Of a DNA stretch of 64,000 nt, positions 28,596 through 37,871 are shown piece by piece. The position numbers were made by a program, and so were the translations under genes. Under the pieces are notes generated by a model, which was given only the letters and a program-made list of their open reading frames with translations, made no database searches and had not been told where the DNA came from. Each line of letters begins with the position of its first letter. Positions within the stretch are counted from its first letter, which is position 1. This DNA is from Rhizobium sp. EC-SD404 (GTDB lineage: Bacteria; Pseudomonadota; Alphaproteobacteria; Rhizobiales; Rhizobiaceae), in assembly GCF_902498825.1 (NCBI RefSeq), contig NZ_LR701459.1:812001-876000 (forward strand), given 5' to 3'.

Positions 28596-29598
28596 TCACG
28601 CCACCCCCCCCGCAAAGACGAAGTCGTCTTCCGGCTTCAAGATCGACTTCCACATCTGGGGTCCGGTCATCGCGCTCGTCGTGCTGGTGGTCGCCGGCGC
28701 GATGATGAACCCGAATTTTCTGAGCTACGGCAACGTGACGAACGTGCTGGCGCGCTCCGCCTTCATCGGCATCATCGCGGTCGGCATGACCTTCGTCATC
28801 ACGTCCGGCGGTCTCGATCTGTCGGTGGGCTCCATGGCTGCCTTCATCGCGGGCGTGATGATCCTCATCATGAATGCGTTGGTGCCCTCGATGGGCGTGG
28901 GCATCGGCGTGGTCCTCGTCGGCATCGCGAGCGCGCTCGTCGTCGGGCTGGCAGCGGGTCTCGTCAACGGGCTTCTGATCACGCAGGCGCGCATCGAAGC
29001 CTTCATCGTGACGCTCGGAACGATGGGCATCTTCCGATCGCTGATCACGTGGCTTGCCGATGGCGGGACGCTTTCGCTCGATTACCAGGTTCGCGAGATC
29101 TATCGCCCCGTCTATTACTCGGGCTTCCTGGGCGTCGCCTGGCCGATCATCGTTTTCGCGATCATCGCGATCATCGGCGAGATCGTCATGCGCCACACGG
29201 CATTCGGCCGCCATTGCGCTGCCATCGGCTCCAACGAACAGGTATCGCGCTATTCGGCCGTCCACGTCGACCGCGTCCGCTTGATGACCTACGTGCTGCT
29301 CGGCATTCTCGTCGGCATCGCGACCATCATGTACGTGCCGCGTCTCGGCTCCGCCTCCAGCGCCACGGGCGTGCTCTGGGAACTGGAAGCGATCGCAGCG
29401 GTCATCATCGGTGGCACTGTGCTGAAGGGCGGCTTCGGCCGCGTATGGGGCACGGTCGTCGGCGTGCTGATCCTCAGCCTCATCGACAATCTTTTGAACC
29501 TCACGGATCTTGTGAGCCCGTATCTGAACGGTGCGATCCAAGGCGTGATCATCATTCTGGCCGTCGTGTTGCAGCGACAGAAAAAGGCTCAACGCTGA
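28588..29598 (+). CDS. Sugar ABC importer permease (RbsC type)
   Basis: BPD_transp_2-family permease, 336 residues, with eight to ten hydrophobic helices. Family landmarks: TFVITSGGLDLSVGSMAAFI near residue 68 and NGLLITQARIEAFIVTLGTM near 128. The C-terminal region ends LNGAIQGVIIILAVVLQRQ. It forms the homodimeric channel working with the RbsA-like ATPase. It lies 48 nt before the binding-protein gene. Confidence 0.9.
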
Positions 29599-29646
29599 CG
29601 GCCAGTCACCGCTCTTTGAATGAGAGCTCAACACGGGAGAGAGACC

Positions 29647-30606
29647 ATGAACTTGAAGCATTTCGCAGGAGCGCTCGCGCTCGGCACCATGATGGTGATG
29701 CCGCTTGCGGCAAGCGCACAGGACGCGGAAACGGCCGTGATCGGCGTTTCCATTCCTGCCGCAACCCACGGCTGGGCCGGCGGCATGAACTTCCATGCCC
29801 AGGCAACGATCGACGCGCTGGAAGAGCGTTACGAGAACCTCGACTTCGTTCTCTCGACGGCATCCGATCCGGGCCAGCAGGTCTCCGACATCGAAGACAT
29901 GATGGCGACCCGCAATATCGACGCCCTCGTCGTCCTGCCTTTCGAATCCGAGCCGCTGACGGGCCCGGTTGCCCGCGTCAAGGAAGAGGGCAAGTGGGTC
30001 ACGGTCGTCGACCGCGGTCTCGCCCAGGAGAACATCGAAGACCTCTACGTCGCCGGTGACAATCCGGGCTTCGGCCGCGTGGCCGGCGAGTTCTTCGTCG
30101 AGCGCATGCCGGAAGGCGGCAACATCGTCGTCCTGCGCGGAATTCCGACCACCATCGACAATGAACGCGTCGAAGCATTCGAAGCGGCCATCGAGGGCTC
30201 GGGCATCGAAGTCCTCGGCATGGAACACGGCAACTGGAACCGCGACGACTCCTTCGAAGTCATGCAGGACTTCCTGTCGCGCTATCCGGAAATCGATGCC
30301 GTCTGGGCTTCCGACGACGACATGGCCGTTGGCGCACTCGAAGCCATCGCCCAGTCCGGTCGCGAAGCCGACATGTGGGTGCTTGGCGGCGCCGGCATGA
30401 AGGAAATGATCCAGCGCGTGATGGATGGCGACGAGCAGGTGCCGGCAAACGTCACCTATCCGCCTGCCATGATCGGCACCGCGATCGAGCTGACGGCGCT
30501 TAACTTTGTCGGCAACGCACCGGTTTCGGGCGATTTCATCATCGGTTCGGTGCTGATCACGCCTGAGAATGCCGAGCAGTACTACTACCCGGACAGCCCG
30601 TTCTGA
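29647..30606 (+). CDS. Periplasmic sugar-binding protein of the ABC importer
   Basis: Peripla_BP_4-type protein, 319 residues. Signal peptide residues 1-24 (cleavage after ASA). The mature protein begins with the family pattern VIGVSIPAATHGWAGGMNFH and continues with DPGQQVSDIEDMMATRNIDA, where sugar contacts usually lie. GGGAGAGAG precedes the ATG. A strong terminator follows. It is the ribose/rhamnose-like subgroup; the ligand cannot be read from sequence, though the GH1 enzyme next door favours a beta-linked glucoside or its product. Confidence 0.88.
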   Translation: MNLKHFAGALALGTMMVMPLAASAQDAETAVIGVSIPAATHGWAGGMNFHAQATIDALEERYENLDFVLSTASDPGQQVSDIEDMMATRNIDALVVLPFESEPLTGPVARVKEEGKWVTVVDRGLAQENIEDLYVAGDNPGFGRVAGEFFVERMPEGGNIVVLRGIPTTIDNERVEAFEAAIEGSGIEVLGMEHGNWNRDDSFEVMQDFLSRYPEIDAVWASDDDMAVGALEAIAQSGREADMWVLGGAGMKEMIQRVMDGDEQVPANVTYPPAMIGTAIELTALNFVGNAPVSGDFIIGSVLITPENAEQYYYPDSPF

Positions 30607-30635
30607 TCTGACGCAGCGGCGGACCTGAACAGCGC

Positions 30636-30662
30636 AGCGGCCCCGGAGACGGGGCCGCTTTG
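30636..30662 (+). terminator. Intrinsic terminator after the sugar-binding protein gene
   Basis: A 9-bp perfect stem AGCGGCCCC / GGGGCCGCT around the loop GGAGAC, followed by a short T-run, 30 nt after the stop codon. The GH1 gene that follows may therefore have its own promoter or depend on read-through. Confidence 0.78.
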
Positions 30663-30755
30663 CGTTGAGTAGCGCATCACCCAATGGTAGTTTCGCTCAT
30701 CGAGGCCCGATGCCAAATCGCGCGATGTGGACGTTCGAACTTCCAGAAAGCCCTT

Positions 30756-32117
30756 ATGACACCGACAAAAACTCTCGCCGCCCGGATCCCTTCCGATTTC
30801 CTCTTCGGTGTTGCGACCGCCGCGTTCCAGATCGAAGGGGCAGCGAAGACGGATGGACGGGGGCCGTCCATCTGGGATGCGTTTTCGAAGATGCCGGGTC
30901 GCACCTTTGGCCGGCATGACGGCGATGTTGCCTGCGACCATTACAACCGCCTGGACGCCGATCTCGATCTCATCCGCGATCTCGGGGTCGACGCCTACCG
31001 CTTCTCCATCGCCTGGCCCCGGATCTTTCCTAGCGGGCGCGGCGATGTGAACGAGAAGGGCCTCGAATTCTATGAACGTCTCGTCGATGGCCTGAAATCA
31101 CGGGGCATCAAGGCCTTCGCGACCCTCTACCATTGGGACCTGCCATTGGCGTTGATGGGCGATGGTGGCTGGACGACCCGGGACACCGCATACGCCTTTG
31201 CCGATTACGCCGACATCGTCGCGCGCCGTCTTGGCGACCGGCTGGACAGCGTCGCCACCTTCAACGAACCCTGGTGCTCCGTGTGGCTGAGCCACCTTTA
31301 CGGTATCCATGCGCCGGGTGAGCGATCGATGGATGCGGCGCTCCACGCGCTGCACATGACCAACCTCGCGCACGGCTTCGGTGTCGCTGCCCTGCGCTCG
31401 GCAAGGCCTGAACTGCCCGTCGGCATCGTGATCAACGCGCATGCGACCCTGGCGCTGACCGACAGCGAAGTGGACCAGGAGGCGGCCGAGCGCGCCTTTT
31501 CGTTCCACAACGGCGTGTTCTTCGGCCCGCTTTTCAACGGCGCCTATCCGGATGATTTCATGGCGGCGCTCGGCGAGAGGATGCCGACGATCGAGCCGGG
31601 CGACATGGACGCCATCTCCGTGCCGCTCGATTTCTGGGGCCTGAACTACTACACGCCGATGCGCGTAAAGCACGATGCATCGAAGGGCGCGGAGTTCCCG
31701 GCCGCCCTGCCGGTCGTGCCGGAGAATTGCGTGAAGACCGATATCGGCTGGGAGGTCGAGCCGTCTGCGCTCGCCTACATCATCCGCGAGCTCAACCAGC
31801 GTTACGACCTCCCCGATCTCTACATCACCGAGAACGGTGCCTGCTATAACATGGGTGTGGAGAACGGCACCGTCGATGATCAGCCGCGCCTCGACTACAT
31901 CGAGCGCCATCTGTCCGTTCTCGCCGATCTCATCGACGAAGGTTTTTCAATCAGAGGCTATTTCGCCTGGAGCCTGATGGACAATTTCGAGTGGGCGGAA
32001 GGCTACCGCATGCGCTTCGGCATCGTTCACGTGGACTACGAGACGCAGGTGCGCACCGTGAAGTCATCGGGCCGCTGGTATGCCGAACTCGCCACAGCCC
32101 ATAGCGGGCGCAACTGA
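30756..32117 (+). CDS. Glycoside hydrolase family 1 beta-glucosidase
   Basis: GH1 enzyme of 453 residues without signal peptide, hence cytoplasmic. The acid/base is Glu171 in ATFNEPW and the nucleophile is Glu359 in LYITENGACYN. QIEGA near residue 25 and the HWDLP motif near 126 contact sugar. The start at 30756 (MTPTKT) is preferred over one 24 codons upstream because GH1 proteins start shortly before IPSDFLFGVATAAFQ. It lies after the sugar importer and probably hydrolyses an imported beta-glucoside or disaccharide. Confidence 0.92.
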   Translation: MTPTKTLAARIPSDFLFGVATAAFQIEGAAKTDGRGPSIWDAFSKMPGRTFGRHDGDVACDHYNRLDADLDLIRDLGVDAYRFSIAWPRIFPSGRGDVNEKGLEFYERLVDGLKSRGIKAFATLYHWDLPLALMGDGGWTTRDTAYAFADYADIVARRLGDRLDSVATFNEPWCSVWLSHLYGIHAPGERSMDAALHALHMTNLAHGFGVAALRSARPELPVGIVINAHATLALTDSEVDQEAAERAFSFHNGVFFGPLFNGAYPDDFMAALGERMPTIEPGDMDAISVPLDFWGLNYYTPMRVKHDASKGAEFPAALPVVPENCVKTDIGWEVEPSALAYIIRELNQRYDLPDLYITENGACYNMGVENGTVDDQPRLDYIERHLSVLADLIDEGFSIRGYFAWSLMDNFEWAEGYRMRFGIVHVDYETQVRTVKSSGRWYAELATAHSGRN

Positions 32118-32137
32118 GCAAGCGCTAGCCGCCTAGC

Positions 32138-33094
32138 TCACTCTCCGAGATGCCGCTCGCCGCGCTTCTTGGCGAGTGCGATCTGGCGTTCCCGTTCGCG
32201 AAACCGCGCGCGGTCTTCCTCGCTACGCACATCGAAGCATTGCGGGCAGGAAACGCCGGCTTCATAGGTCGGCGCTGCCAGATCTTCCGGCGAGAGCGGA
32301 TGCCGGCAGGCGCGGCAGAGCTGCAGGTCGCCCTCGTCGAGCCCATGGCCAACTGAAACGCGTTCGTCGAACACGAAGCACTGGCCTTCCCAATGGCTTT
32401 CCGTTTCCGGCACGTCCTCGAGATATTTCAAGATGCCGCCCTTGAGATGGTAGACCTCGTCGAAGCCTTCCTTCTTCATGAAGGCCGAGGCCTTTTCGCA
32501 GCGGATGCCGCCGGTGCAGAACATGGCGATCTTGGTCTTGTCCTTCAGTTCCGGATGGGCGCGCACCCATTCCGGAAACTCGCGAAATGACTTGGTCTTC
32601 GGGTCGATCGCTTCCCGGAACGTACCGATGGCGACCTCGTAATCGTTGCGCGTGTCGATCACGATCGTATCGGGATCCGAGATGAGAGCGTTCCAAGCGG
32701 CCGGATCGACATAGGTCCCGGCATCGCGCTGCGGATCGATGTCCGTCACTCCCATGGTGACGATCTCTTTCTTGAGCCGTACCTTGAGCCGCAGAAAGGG
32801 CTGGGCGCTCGCCCGGCTTTCCTTGTGAATCAGGCCGGAAAACTCGGACTGCGCTCTGAGATGGGCAAGCACCGCGCCGATCCCGGCATCACTGCCGGCA
32901 ATCGTGCCGTTGATGCCCTCATGCGCCAAAAGCAGCGTCCCGCGAATACCGTTTTCGCGGCAGATAGCTTCCAGCGGCTCGCGAAAGCTTTCGAAGCGGG
33001 GAAAATTTGCGAAGTGATAGAGCGCTGCGACGAGAAAGGGCTTTGCGGCTTCCTCGGCAGAAGCGGTCGGATTTTCAGGGCGTTTGGTGCTCAT
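32138..33094 (-). CDS. trhO: Oxygen-dependent tRNA uridine-34 hydroxylase TrhO (rhodanese family)
   Basis: Protein of 318 residues, formerly YceA. N-terminal acylphosphatase-like domain ([19 protein letters not shown] near residue 55), central rhodanese domain with catalytic Cys193 in [11 protein letters not shown], and a C-terminal cysteine-rich tail (CRACRHPL and CPQCF) that could bind zinc. The family makes 5-hydroxyuridine at tRNA position 34 in an oxygen-dependent reaction. It converges on the GH1 gene. The start at 33094 (MSTKRP) is chosen from the family N-terminus; longer in-frame starts lie upstream. Confidence 0.9.
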   Translation of the reverse strand: MSTKRPENPTASAEEAAKPFLVAALYHFANFPRFESFREPLEAICRENGIRGTLLLAHEGINGTIAGSDAGIGAVLAHLRAQSEFSGLIHKESRASAQPFLRLKVRLKKEIVTMGVTDIDPQRDAGTYVDPAAWNALISDPDTIVIDTRNDYEVAIGTFREAIDPKTKSFREFPEWVRAHPELKDKTKIAMFCTGGIRCEKASAFMKKEGFDEVYHLKGGILKYLEDVPETESHWEGQCFVFDERVSVGHGLDEGDLQLCRACRHPLSPEDLAAPTYEAGVSCPQCFDVRSEEDRARFRERERQIALAKKRGERHLGE

Positions 33095-33223
33095 GGCGGC
33101 CAGATAGCGCTTCACTCGCAGTTTCGCAATTCTTCCTGCGCTGTCGGAAGTCTTGCGCTCCATGCTCGCCACGGAGAAAGGCCGCACCATTGTCGGTTCG
33201 CTCAACGGCAATGGAGGAATGGC

Positions 33224-34147
33224 ATGCTCGAACGGACCGAACTGGATGCGGTGGCGCGCGAGGCGGCCCGGTTGCGCGTGGAGACGGCAGCGCTGATGGC
33301 GGTCATCGAGGTCGAAAGCGGCGGCAGGGCCCATGCGATCGTCGCCGGCCGCGCCGAACCGCTCATCCGGTTCGAAGGCCATTATTTCGATCGGCTCGTG
33401 AGCCCCGACCAGCGGGCAGAGGCGAGGGCGCAGGGGCTTGCATCGCCACGTGCCGGCGCGATCGCGAACCCATCGTCACAGGCCGCCCGGTGGGCGCTGC
33501 TGAACCGTGCCGCGCAGATCGATCGGGATGCCGCCTATGCCTCCACATCCTGGGGTCTCGGGCAGGTGATGGGCGAGCACTGGCGCTGGCTCGGCTATGA
33601 AAGCGTCGAGGCGCTCGTCGCGGAAGCACGCGTGGGTTTTGCCGGGCAACTGCGGCTGATGATCCTCTTTATTGAGAAAGCCGGACTGGTGGACGCCGTG
33701 CGGCGGCGCGACTGGACCGCGTTTGCGCGCGGCTATAATGGCCCGGCCTATGCGCGTCACGGCTATCACACCCGGCTGGCAGCAGCGTACCGCCGCCATG
33801 CCGCAAGCGAAGAGCCAGGTGACGTCCCTCGTCTGCTGAAGATTGGCATGTCGGGACCGGACGTCGTCGCGCTTCAGGGGCGCCTGCGGGCTTTCGCAAC
33901 TGCAGGCAATGGTGCGGTGATATCGGTCGATGGCCTATTCGGCCCGCAGACGCTGGCGGCCCTGAAGCACTATCAGCACAATGCCGGGCTCGTGCCCGAC
34001 GGCATCGCCGGGCCGCGGACGATGGCAGCACTGGAAGCAGAACCGGATGGCGACGCAGGCGCCGGGCGTCTCGCGTCCGCCGGACTGATCACTGCCGTGA
34101 TTTCGCAGCTGAAGACGATACTCAATCGATTGAACCTGCTCCATTGA
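33224..34147 (+). CDS. N-acetylmuramidase-domain (DUF3380) lysozyme with peptidoglycan-binding domain
   Basis: Protein of 307 residues. The N-terminal 190 residues match the N-acetylmuramidase family (PF11860): [14 protein letters not shown] with a catalytic-type Glu near residue 29-31, [22 protein letters not shown], and [18 protein letters not shown]_binding_1 domain follows at about 203-275 ([33 protein letters not shown]). No signal peptide or membrane segment is visible, as in phage endolysins. No holin or phage gene adjoins. GGAGG precedes the ATG. The divergent neighbour is trhO. Confidence 0.85.
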   Translation: MLERTELDAVAREAARLRVETAALMAVIEVESGGRAHAIVAGRAEPLIRFEGHYFDRLVSPDQRAEARAQGLASPRAGAIANPSSQAARWALLNRAAQIDRDAAYASTSWGLGQVMGEHWRWLGYESVEALVAEARVGFAGQLRLMILFIEKAGLVDAVRRRDWTAFARGYNGPAYARHGYHTRLAAAYRRHAASEEPGDVPRLLKIGMSGPDVVALQGRLRAFATAGNGAVISVDGLFGPQTLAALKHYQHNAGLVPDGIAGPRTMAALEAEPDGDAGAGRLASAGLITAVISQLKTILNRLNLLH

Positions 34148-34197
34148 GGCGATCAATGGACATCCGCGCATGAAGTCGGTAAGCCCAAGGGCATCCC

Positions 34198-34863
34198 ATG
34201 CTGCTCAAGGAAAGCGTTGACGCGATGAACGACAAGACCTCCCGTCTTCTGGCAACATTGAAGTTGCAGACCGTCGTACCGGTGCTTGTCATCGATGATG
34301 CCCGAACAGCTGTGCCCTTGGCGCGCGCGCTCGTCGCGGGTGGCCTTAAGGCCATCGAGATCACGTTGCGCACGCCGGCCGCGCTCGAGGCGATCCGTCT
34401 CGTCGCTCAGGAGGTCGAGGGCGCTGTTGCCGGTGCCGGCACCATCCTCAACGCTCGCAACTACGACGAAGCCGTCGAAGCGGGCTCCCAGTTCATTGTT
34501 TCTCCCGGCACGACGCAGGAACTGCTCGATGCCGCGCGCAAATCGTCCGTGCCGCTTTTGCCGGGCGCTGCCACGTCCAGCGAAGTGATGGCGCTGCGCG
34601 AAGAGGGCTATGATGTGCTCAAATTCTTCCCGGCCGAACAGGCCGGCGGGGCCGCCTATCTCAAGTCATTGTCCTCGCCGCTGGCGGGAACGTTGTTCTG
34701 TCCGACCGGGGGCATTTCGCCGGAAAACGCGCGCACCTATCTCTCGCTGCCGAACGTCGTTTGCGTCGGCGGCTCCTGGGTCGCTCCGAAAGCCATGGTG
34801 GAAGCCGGTGATTGGGACGGAATCACCCGTTTGGCGTCCGAAGCGATGCTGCTGGCTCAATAG
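34198..34863 (+). CDS. eda: KDPG/KHG aldolase (Entner-Doudoroff pathway)
   Basis: Class I aldolase of 221 residues that cleaves 2-keto-3-deoxy-6-phosphogluconate to pyruvate and glyceraldehyde 3-phosphate. Catalytic Glu54 is in AIEITLRTP and the Schiff-base Lys142 in VLKFFPAEQAGG; the phosphate-binding FCPTGGISPEN is also present. An alternative ATG at 34225 (MNDKTS) gives 212 residues, nearer the E. coli length, and has AAGGAAAG upstream; both starts are possible. No edd or zwf is nearby. It may act on sugar acids from the adjacent catabolic genes. Confidence 0.92.
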   Translation: MLLKESVDAMNDKTSRLLATLKLQTVVPVLVIDDARTAVPLARALVAGGLKAIEITLRTPAALEAIRLVAQEVEGAVAGAGTILNARNYDEAVEAGSQFIVSPGTTQELLDAARKSSVPLLPGAATSSEVMALREEGYDVLKFFPAEQAGGAAYLKSLSSPLAGTLFCPTGGISPENARTYLSLPNVVCVGGSWVAPKAMVEAGDWDGITRLASEAMLLAQ

Positions 34864-34932
34864 ACGTTTGAATTCGAGCGCCGCGGTTCTTATCTGCCGA
34901 GCAACGCATATGCTCCGCAAAAGGTAGACGCC

Positions 34933-35724
34933 ATGCTTGATCCCAAGAAGCTCCTCGAACAGTTCCTCGGTTCGTCCCGTGGGGGCTCGTCCTCCGGGTC
35001 CGATATCCTCGGCAAGCTCGGTGGGCTCACAGGTCAGGGTGGCGCTCTTGGCAAGCTTGGCGGTTTGGCAGGTCAGGGAGGCGGCGGTCTTTCGGGCAGG
35101 GCGGGTCAGGTGGCCGACATGGCCCGCAACAATCCCATGGCCGCAAGCGCCGTCATGGCGGCGCTGCTCGGCACCAAGACCGGACGTCAGCTTGGCGGCT
35201 CGGCCTTGAAGGTGGGCGGCATGGCTGCCATCGCCGGCCTCGGCTATCTCGCCTACCGCAACTATCAGTCTGGCAAGGCGCCCACCACCGTCGCCGGCCA
35301 GCCGCAGCAGGAAGTGTTGCCGCCGCCGGCCGGCAGCGGTTTCGACATGGATCCTCAGCAGACCAGCGATGATTTCGCCCTTGCCATGGTGCGGGCGATG
35401 ATCGCCGCGGCCAAGGCCGATGGCCATATCGATGCCACCGAACGCGCCGCGATCGTCGGAAAGTTGTCCGAAGACGGACTCGACGCTGAGGAACTTGCTT
35501 TCCTGCAGAAGGAACTGGACGGCCCCGTCGATGTCGATGCGATTGTCGCGGCAGCAAAGACCGAAGAGCAGAAGGTGGAAATCTACACCGCCTCGCGCCT
35601 CGCCATCGATCCGGATACGCGCGCCGAGCGCGGCTATCTCGACCTGCTGGCCGGCCGACTTGCGCTGCCCGACGCTCTGGTCGATCACATCGAAGCGACG
35701 GTCTCGGGCGTCAAGACAGCCTAA
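34933..35724 (+). CDS. DUF533/TerB-like inner membrane protein
   Basis: Protein of 263 residues. A Gly-rich N-terminal half has imperfect repeats (GKLGGLTGQGG, GKLGGLAGQGG), then a hydrophobic segment (GGMAAIAGLGYLAYRNY, near residue 95) and a C-terminal all-helical TerB-like domain (MVRAMIAAAKADGHIDATER). This matches the DUF533 family (YebE type). The acidic helix with DGHID is the usual TerB metal-binding-like feature. Probably a membrane-associated stress protein; function unknown. It converges on the TetR gene with 6 nt between them. Confidence 0.82.
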   Translation: MLDPKKLLEQFLGSSRGGSSSGSDILGKLGGLTGQGGALGKLGGLAGQGGGGLSGRAGQVADMARNNPMAASAVMAALLGTKTGRQLGGSALKVGGMAAIAGLGYLAYRNYQSGKAPTTVAGQPQQEVLPPPAGSGFDMDPQQTSDDFALAMVRAMIAAAKADGHIDATERAAIVGKLSEDGLDAEELAFLQKELDGPVDVDAIVAAAKTEEQKVEIYTASRLAIDPDTRAERGYLDLLAGRLALPDALVDHIEATVSGVKTA

Positions 35725-35730
35725 GGCACT

Positions 35731-36390
35731 TCACGTCGTCCGCGTTGCGCCTGGTTCAGGCATGACGCGGGCGATGATGCTTTCCAGCGCCGCGTGGCGT
35801 TCGGTTTCCGATAGCCCGTCGAGCATGATCCGGCCGGAGATCATCAGATCCGACAGCCCGTGGACCATCGCCCAGGCGGCGATCACGTCCACGTCGTTGG
35901 GCTGCGGCGGTGTATTCTCATCGCCGCGCACCGCAGCCACGTCGTCCGCAAGCTGCATGTAGGCCGCCTGCGCGCGCTGGGCGAGATGCACATTGGCGTC
36001 GTCACGCCGCTCGGATGAGAACATCAGCCGAAAGAGTGCCTGGTTTTCCCAGGCAAATGTCAGATAGCCGATCCCGGCGGCCAGCAAATTGGCACGCGCG
36101 TCGACTGGCCGCGCCGCTGTCTTCACCCGCGTCTGCGTCTCGATGAACCGCTCGAAGCCCTGTGCTGCGAGTGCCGTCAGCAATCCGGCCGCATCGCCGA
36201 AATGGTGAGCCGGTGCCGCATGGGAAACGCCTGCGCGCTTGGCGCAGCCCCGCAACGTGAAACCTTCGATGCCCTTTTCGGCAAGCTCGAGCTCTGCAGC
36301 CTCCAGCAGCGCCGCGCGCAGATCGCCGTGGTGATAGGGTTTGGCTGGCGTGGTTTTCTCGGAAACGACAATTCTCCTCACTTTCCGCAA
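35731..36390 (-). CDS. TetR/AcrR-family regulator
   Basis: Repressor of 219 residues. Helix-turn-helix: GFTLRGCAKRAGVSHAAPAHHFGDAAGL (about residues 43-70). The C-terminal ligand domain contains a WHG-like segment (WAMVHGLSDLMISG), placing it with the TetR_C_33/WHG group. It is divergent from the ABA4-like membrane gene. The 97-bp gap between them holds an inverted repeat overlapping a -35 box. A start a few codons further in (GTG, VVSEK) is possible. Confidence 0.87.
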   Translation of the reverse strand: MRKVRRIVVSEKTTPAKPYHHGDLRAALLEAAELELAEKGIEGFTLRGCAKRAGVSHAAPAHHFGDAAGLLTALAAQGFERFIETQTRVKTAARPVDARANLLAAGIGYLTFAWENQALFRLMFSSERRDDANVHLAQRAQAAYMQLADDVAAVRGDENTPPQPNDVDVIAAWAMVHGLSDLMISGRIMLDGLSETERHAALESIIARVMPEPGATRTT

Positions 36391-36410
36391 AGACTTCCCA
36401 TCTTTACGGC

Positions 36411-36427
36411 GTCAAAATAAACTTGAC
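36411..36427 (+). promoter_or_regulatory. TetR-type operator overlapping the promoter of the ABA4-like gene
   Basis: GTCAA-AATAAAC-TTGAC is a perfect 5-7-5 inverted repeat. Its right arm is part of TTGACA (36423-36428), a consensus -35 box. A weak -10 (CATTCT) follows at 36445-36450, a 16-bp spacing. A wider pair CATCTTT/AAAGATG at 36399-36405 and 36433-36439 encloses it. The position suggests repression by the divergent TetR protein. Confidence 0.55.
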
Positions 36428-36487
36428 AACAGAAAGATGCGTGCCATTCTTCAATCCTGACGCTGTCTAGATCGAAGGAGAGGGACG

Positions 36488-36916
36488 ATGGTCGAGAGTG
36501 CGTTTTCTGCTGCAAGCACACTGGCAATGACAGGCTGGATGGCGCTCGCCGCATCCCATTTCGGCCGGCTGCGCTCGATCCGGCCTTATCCCGAAATCAT
36601 CGTTCCGCTGCTTCTTTCTGCCGCCTATGCGGCGTTGATCCTTACCTTCTGGGCAGGGGCCGATGGTGGGTTCTCCACCCTCGCCGACGTCACGTTGCTG
36701 TTCCAGACGCCGAAGATCCTGCTCGCCGGCTGGCTGCATTATCTCGCCTTCGACCTTCTGATCGGCGCCTGGATCGTGCGTGCCAATGAAGTTGAAGGGC
36801 TGCCCTTCGCACTGCTGTTGCCGATCCTCGCCCTGACCTTCCTGTTCGGGCCGGTCGGTTATCTCGTCTTCCAGATGCTGCGCCTGGCGCGGTCGCACAA
36901 ACTCGGTCCTGCTTGA
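36488..36916 (+). CDS. ABA4-like (DUF4281) integral membrane protein
   Basis: Protein of 142 residues with four predicted membrane helices. PKILLAGWLHYLAFDLLIGAW, followed by FGPVGYLVFQML, matches the ABA4-like family, named after a plant protein needed for neoxanthin formation. The bacterial role is unknown. GAAGGAGAGGG precedes the ATG. It is followed 10 nt later by a seven-helix membrane gene, so both are probably one operon under the divergent TetR. Confidence 0.8.
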   Translation: MVESAFSAASTLAMTGWMALAASHFGRLRSIRPYPEIIVPLLLSAAYAALILTFWAGADGGFSTLADVTLLFQTPKILLAGWLHYLAFDLLIGAWIVRANEVEGLPFALLLPILALTFLFGPVGYLVFQMLRLARSHKLGPA

Positions 36917-36926
36917 GGAGCGTCAG

Positions 36927-37775
36927 ATGAATTCTACCGTTCTCGATCCGCGTCTGACGCGAACCCAAGGGCAGAGCGTCGGGCTGTTGGCGCGATTGCG
37001 CAACGATGAACCGCTGTTTACCGCGGCCGGCCTGTTCCTGCTCGTTTTGATGCTGCCGACATTCGCCGCATCGGTGATCGATCCGCGCGACTGGGCCGGC
37101 GTCGCGGGCTGGAGCAAGCCGCTCAAGTTCCAGTTCGCGCTCGGTGTCTACCTTCTGTCGCTTGCCTTCTTTGCCCGCTACCTGCCGGCGGAGCTCAGCG
37201 CGCGCCGCAGCTATCGCCTTTATGCCGGGAGCGTCGTCGCGGCGATCATGGCGGAGACGCTTTGGGTCGGCGGCGCGGTGATGCTCGGGACCAGCTCTCA
37301 CTTCAACATGGGCCCGATCGCGGGTCCGATCTATGGACTGATGGGCCTTCTCGCCCTGTGGCTGACGGGTGCTTCCGCCTACTATGCTTGGCAGATCGCG
37401 CGCGGGCCGGCGCTGGCCGACAACCGCGTCGTCAAGGAAGCAATCGTGTTCGGCCTCGCGATGGTGTTGCCGATGACGGCTGTCACCGCCGGTTACATGA
37501 GCGGATCGAGTAGCCATTTTGTCGGGTCGTCCGGCGGTCATGCAACGCTTGCTCTGCTCGGCTGGGCGCGCGATGGCGGCGATCTTCGTGTGTCCCATTT
37601 CTTCGCGACACACGCTCTCCATTTCGTCCCGCTGGCCGGCCTCCTGCTCGCCGCGTGGCTCGGGACGAGAGCCATCTGGGCGATCCGCTCCTTTGCGCTT
37701 GCCTACACCGCATTCGTTGTATTCGTCTTCCTGCAAGCGTTGGCAGGACAACCTTTTTTGCCCTTCCTCGGATAG
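36927..37775 (+). CDS. Seven-helix membrane protein of unknown function
   Basis: Protein of 282 residues with about seven hydrophobic helices (first near residues 30-50, last near 245-270). A cluster of histidines occurs near the sixth helix (SHFFATHALHFVPL), and PLKFQFALGVYLLS is well conserved-looking. I cannot assign a family. It lies 10 nt after the ABA4-like gene with a GAGGAG site, so the two are likely cotranscribed and may form one membrane complex. Histidine-bound cofactor or metal is speculation. Confidence 0.65.
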   Translation: MNSTVLDPRLTRTQGQSVGLLARLRNDEPLFTAAGLFLLVLMLPTFAASVIDPRDWAGVAGWSKPLKFQFALGVYLLSLAFFARYLPAELSARRSYRLYAGSVVAAIMAETLWVGGAVMLGTSSHFNMGPIAGPIYGLMGLLALWLTGASAYYAWQIARGPALADNRVVKEAIVFGLAMVLPMTAVTAGYMSGSSSHFVGSSGGHATLALLGWARDGGDLRVSHFFATHALHFVPLAGLLLAAWLGTRAIWAIRSFALAYTAFVVFVFLQALAGQPFLPFLG

Positions 37776-37871
37776 GCGCCTATCCCTTCGAGATGCTATT
37801 GCGGCAAACGGTCGGCGCTGCGGAACTGAATCGCGCGCTTCTCCGTTTGCCGGCGTTGCTGAGGGGACTCC

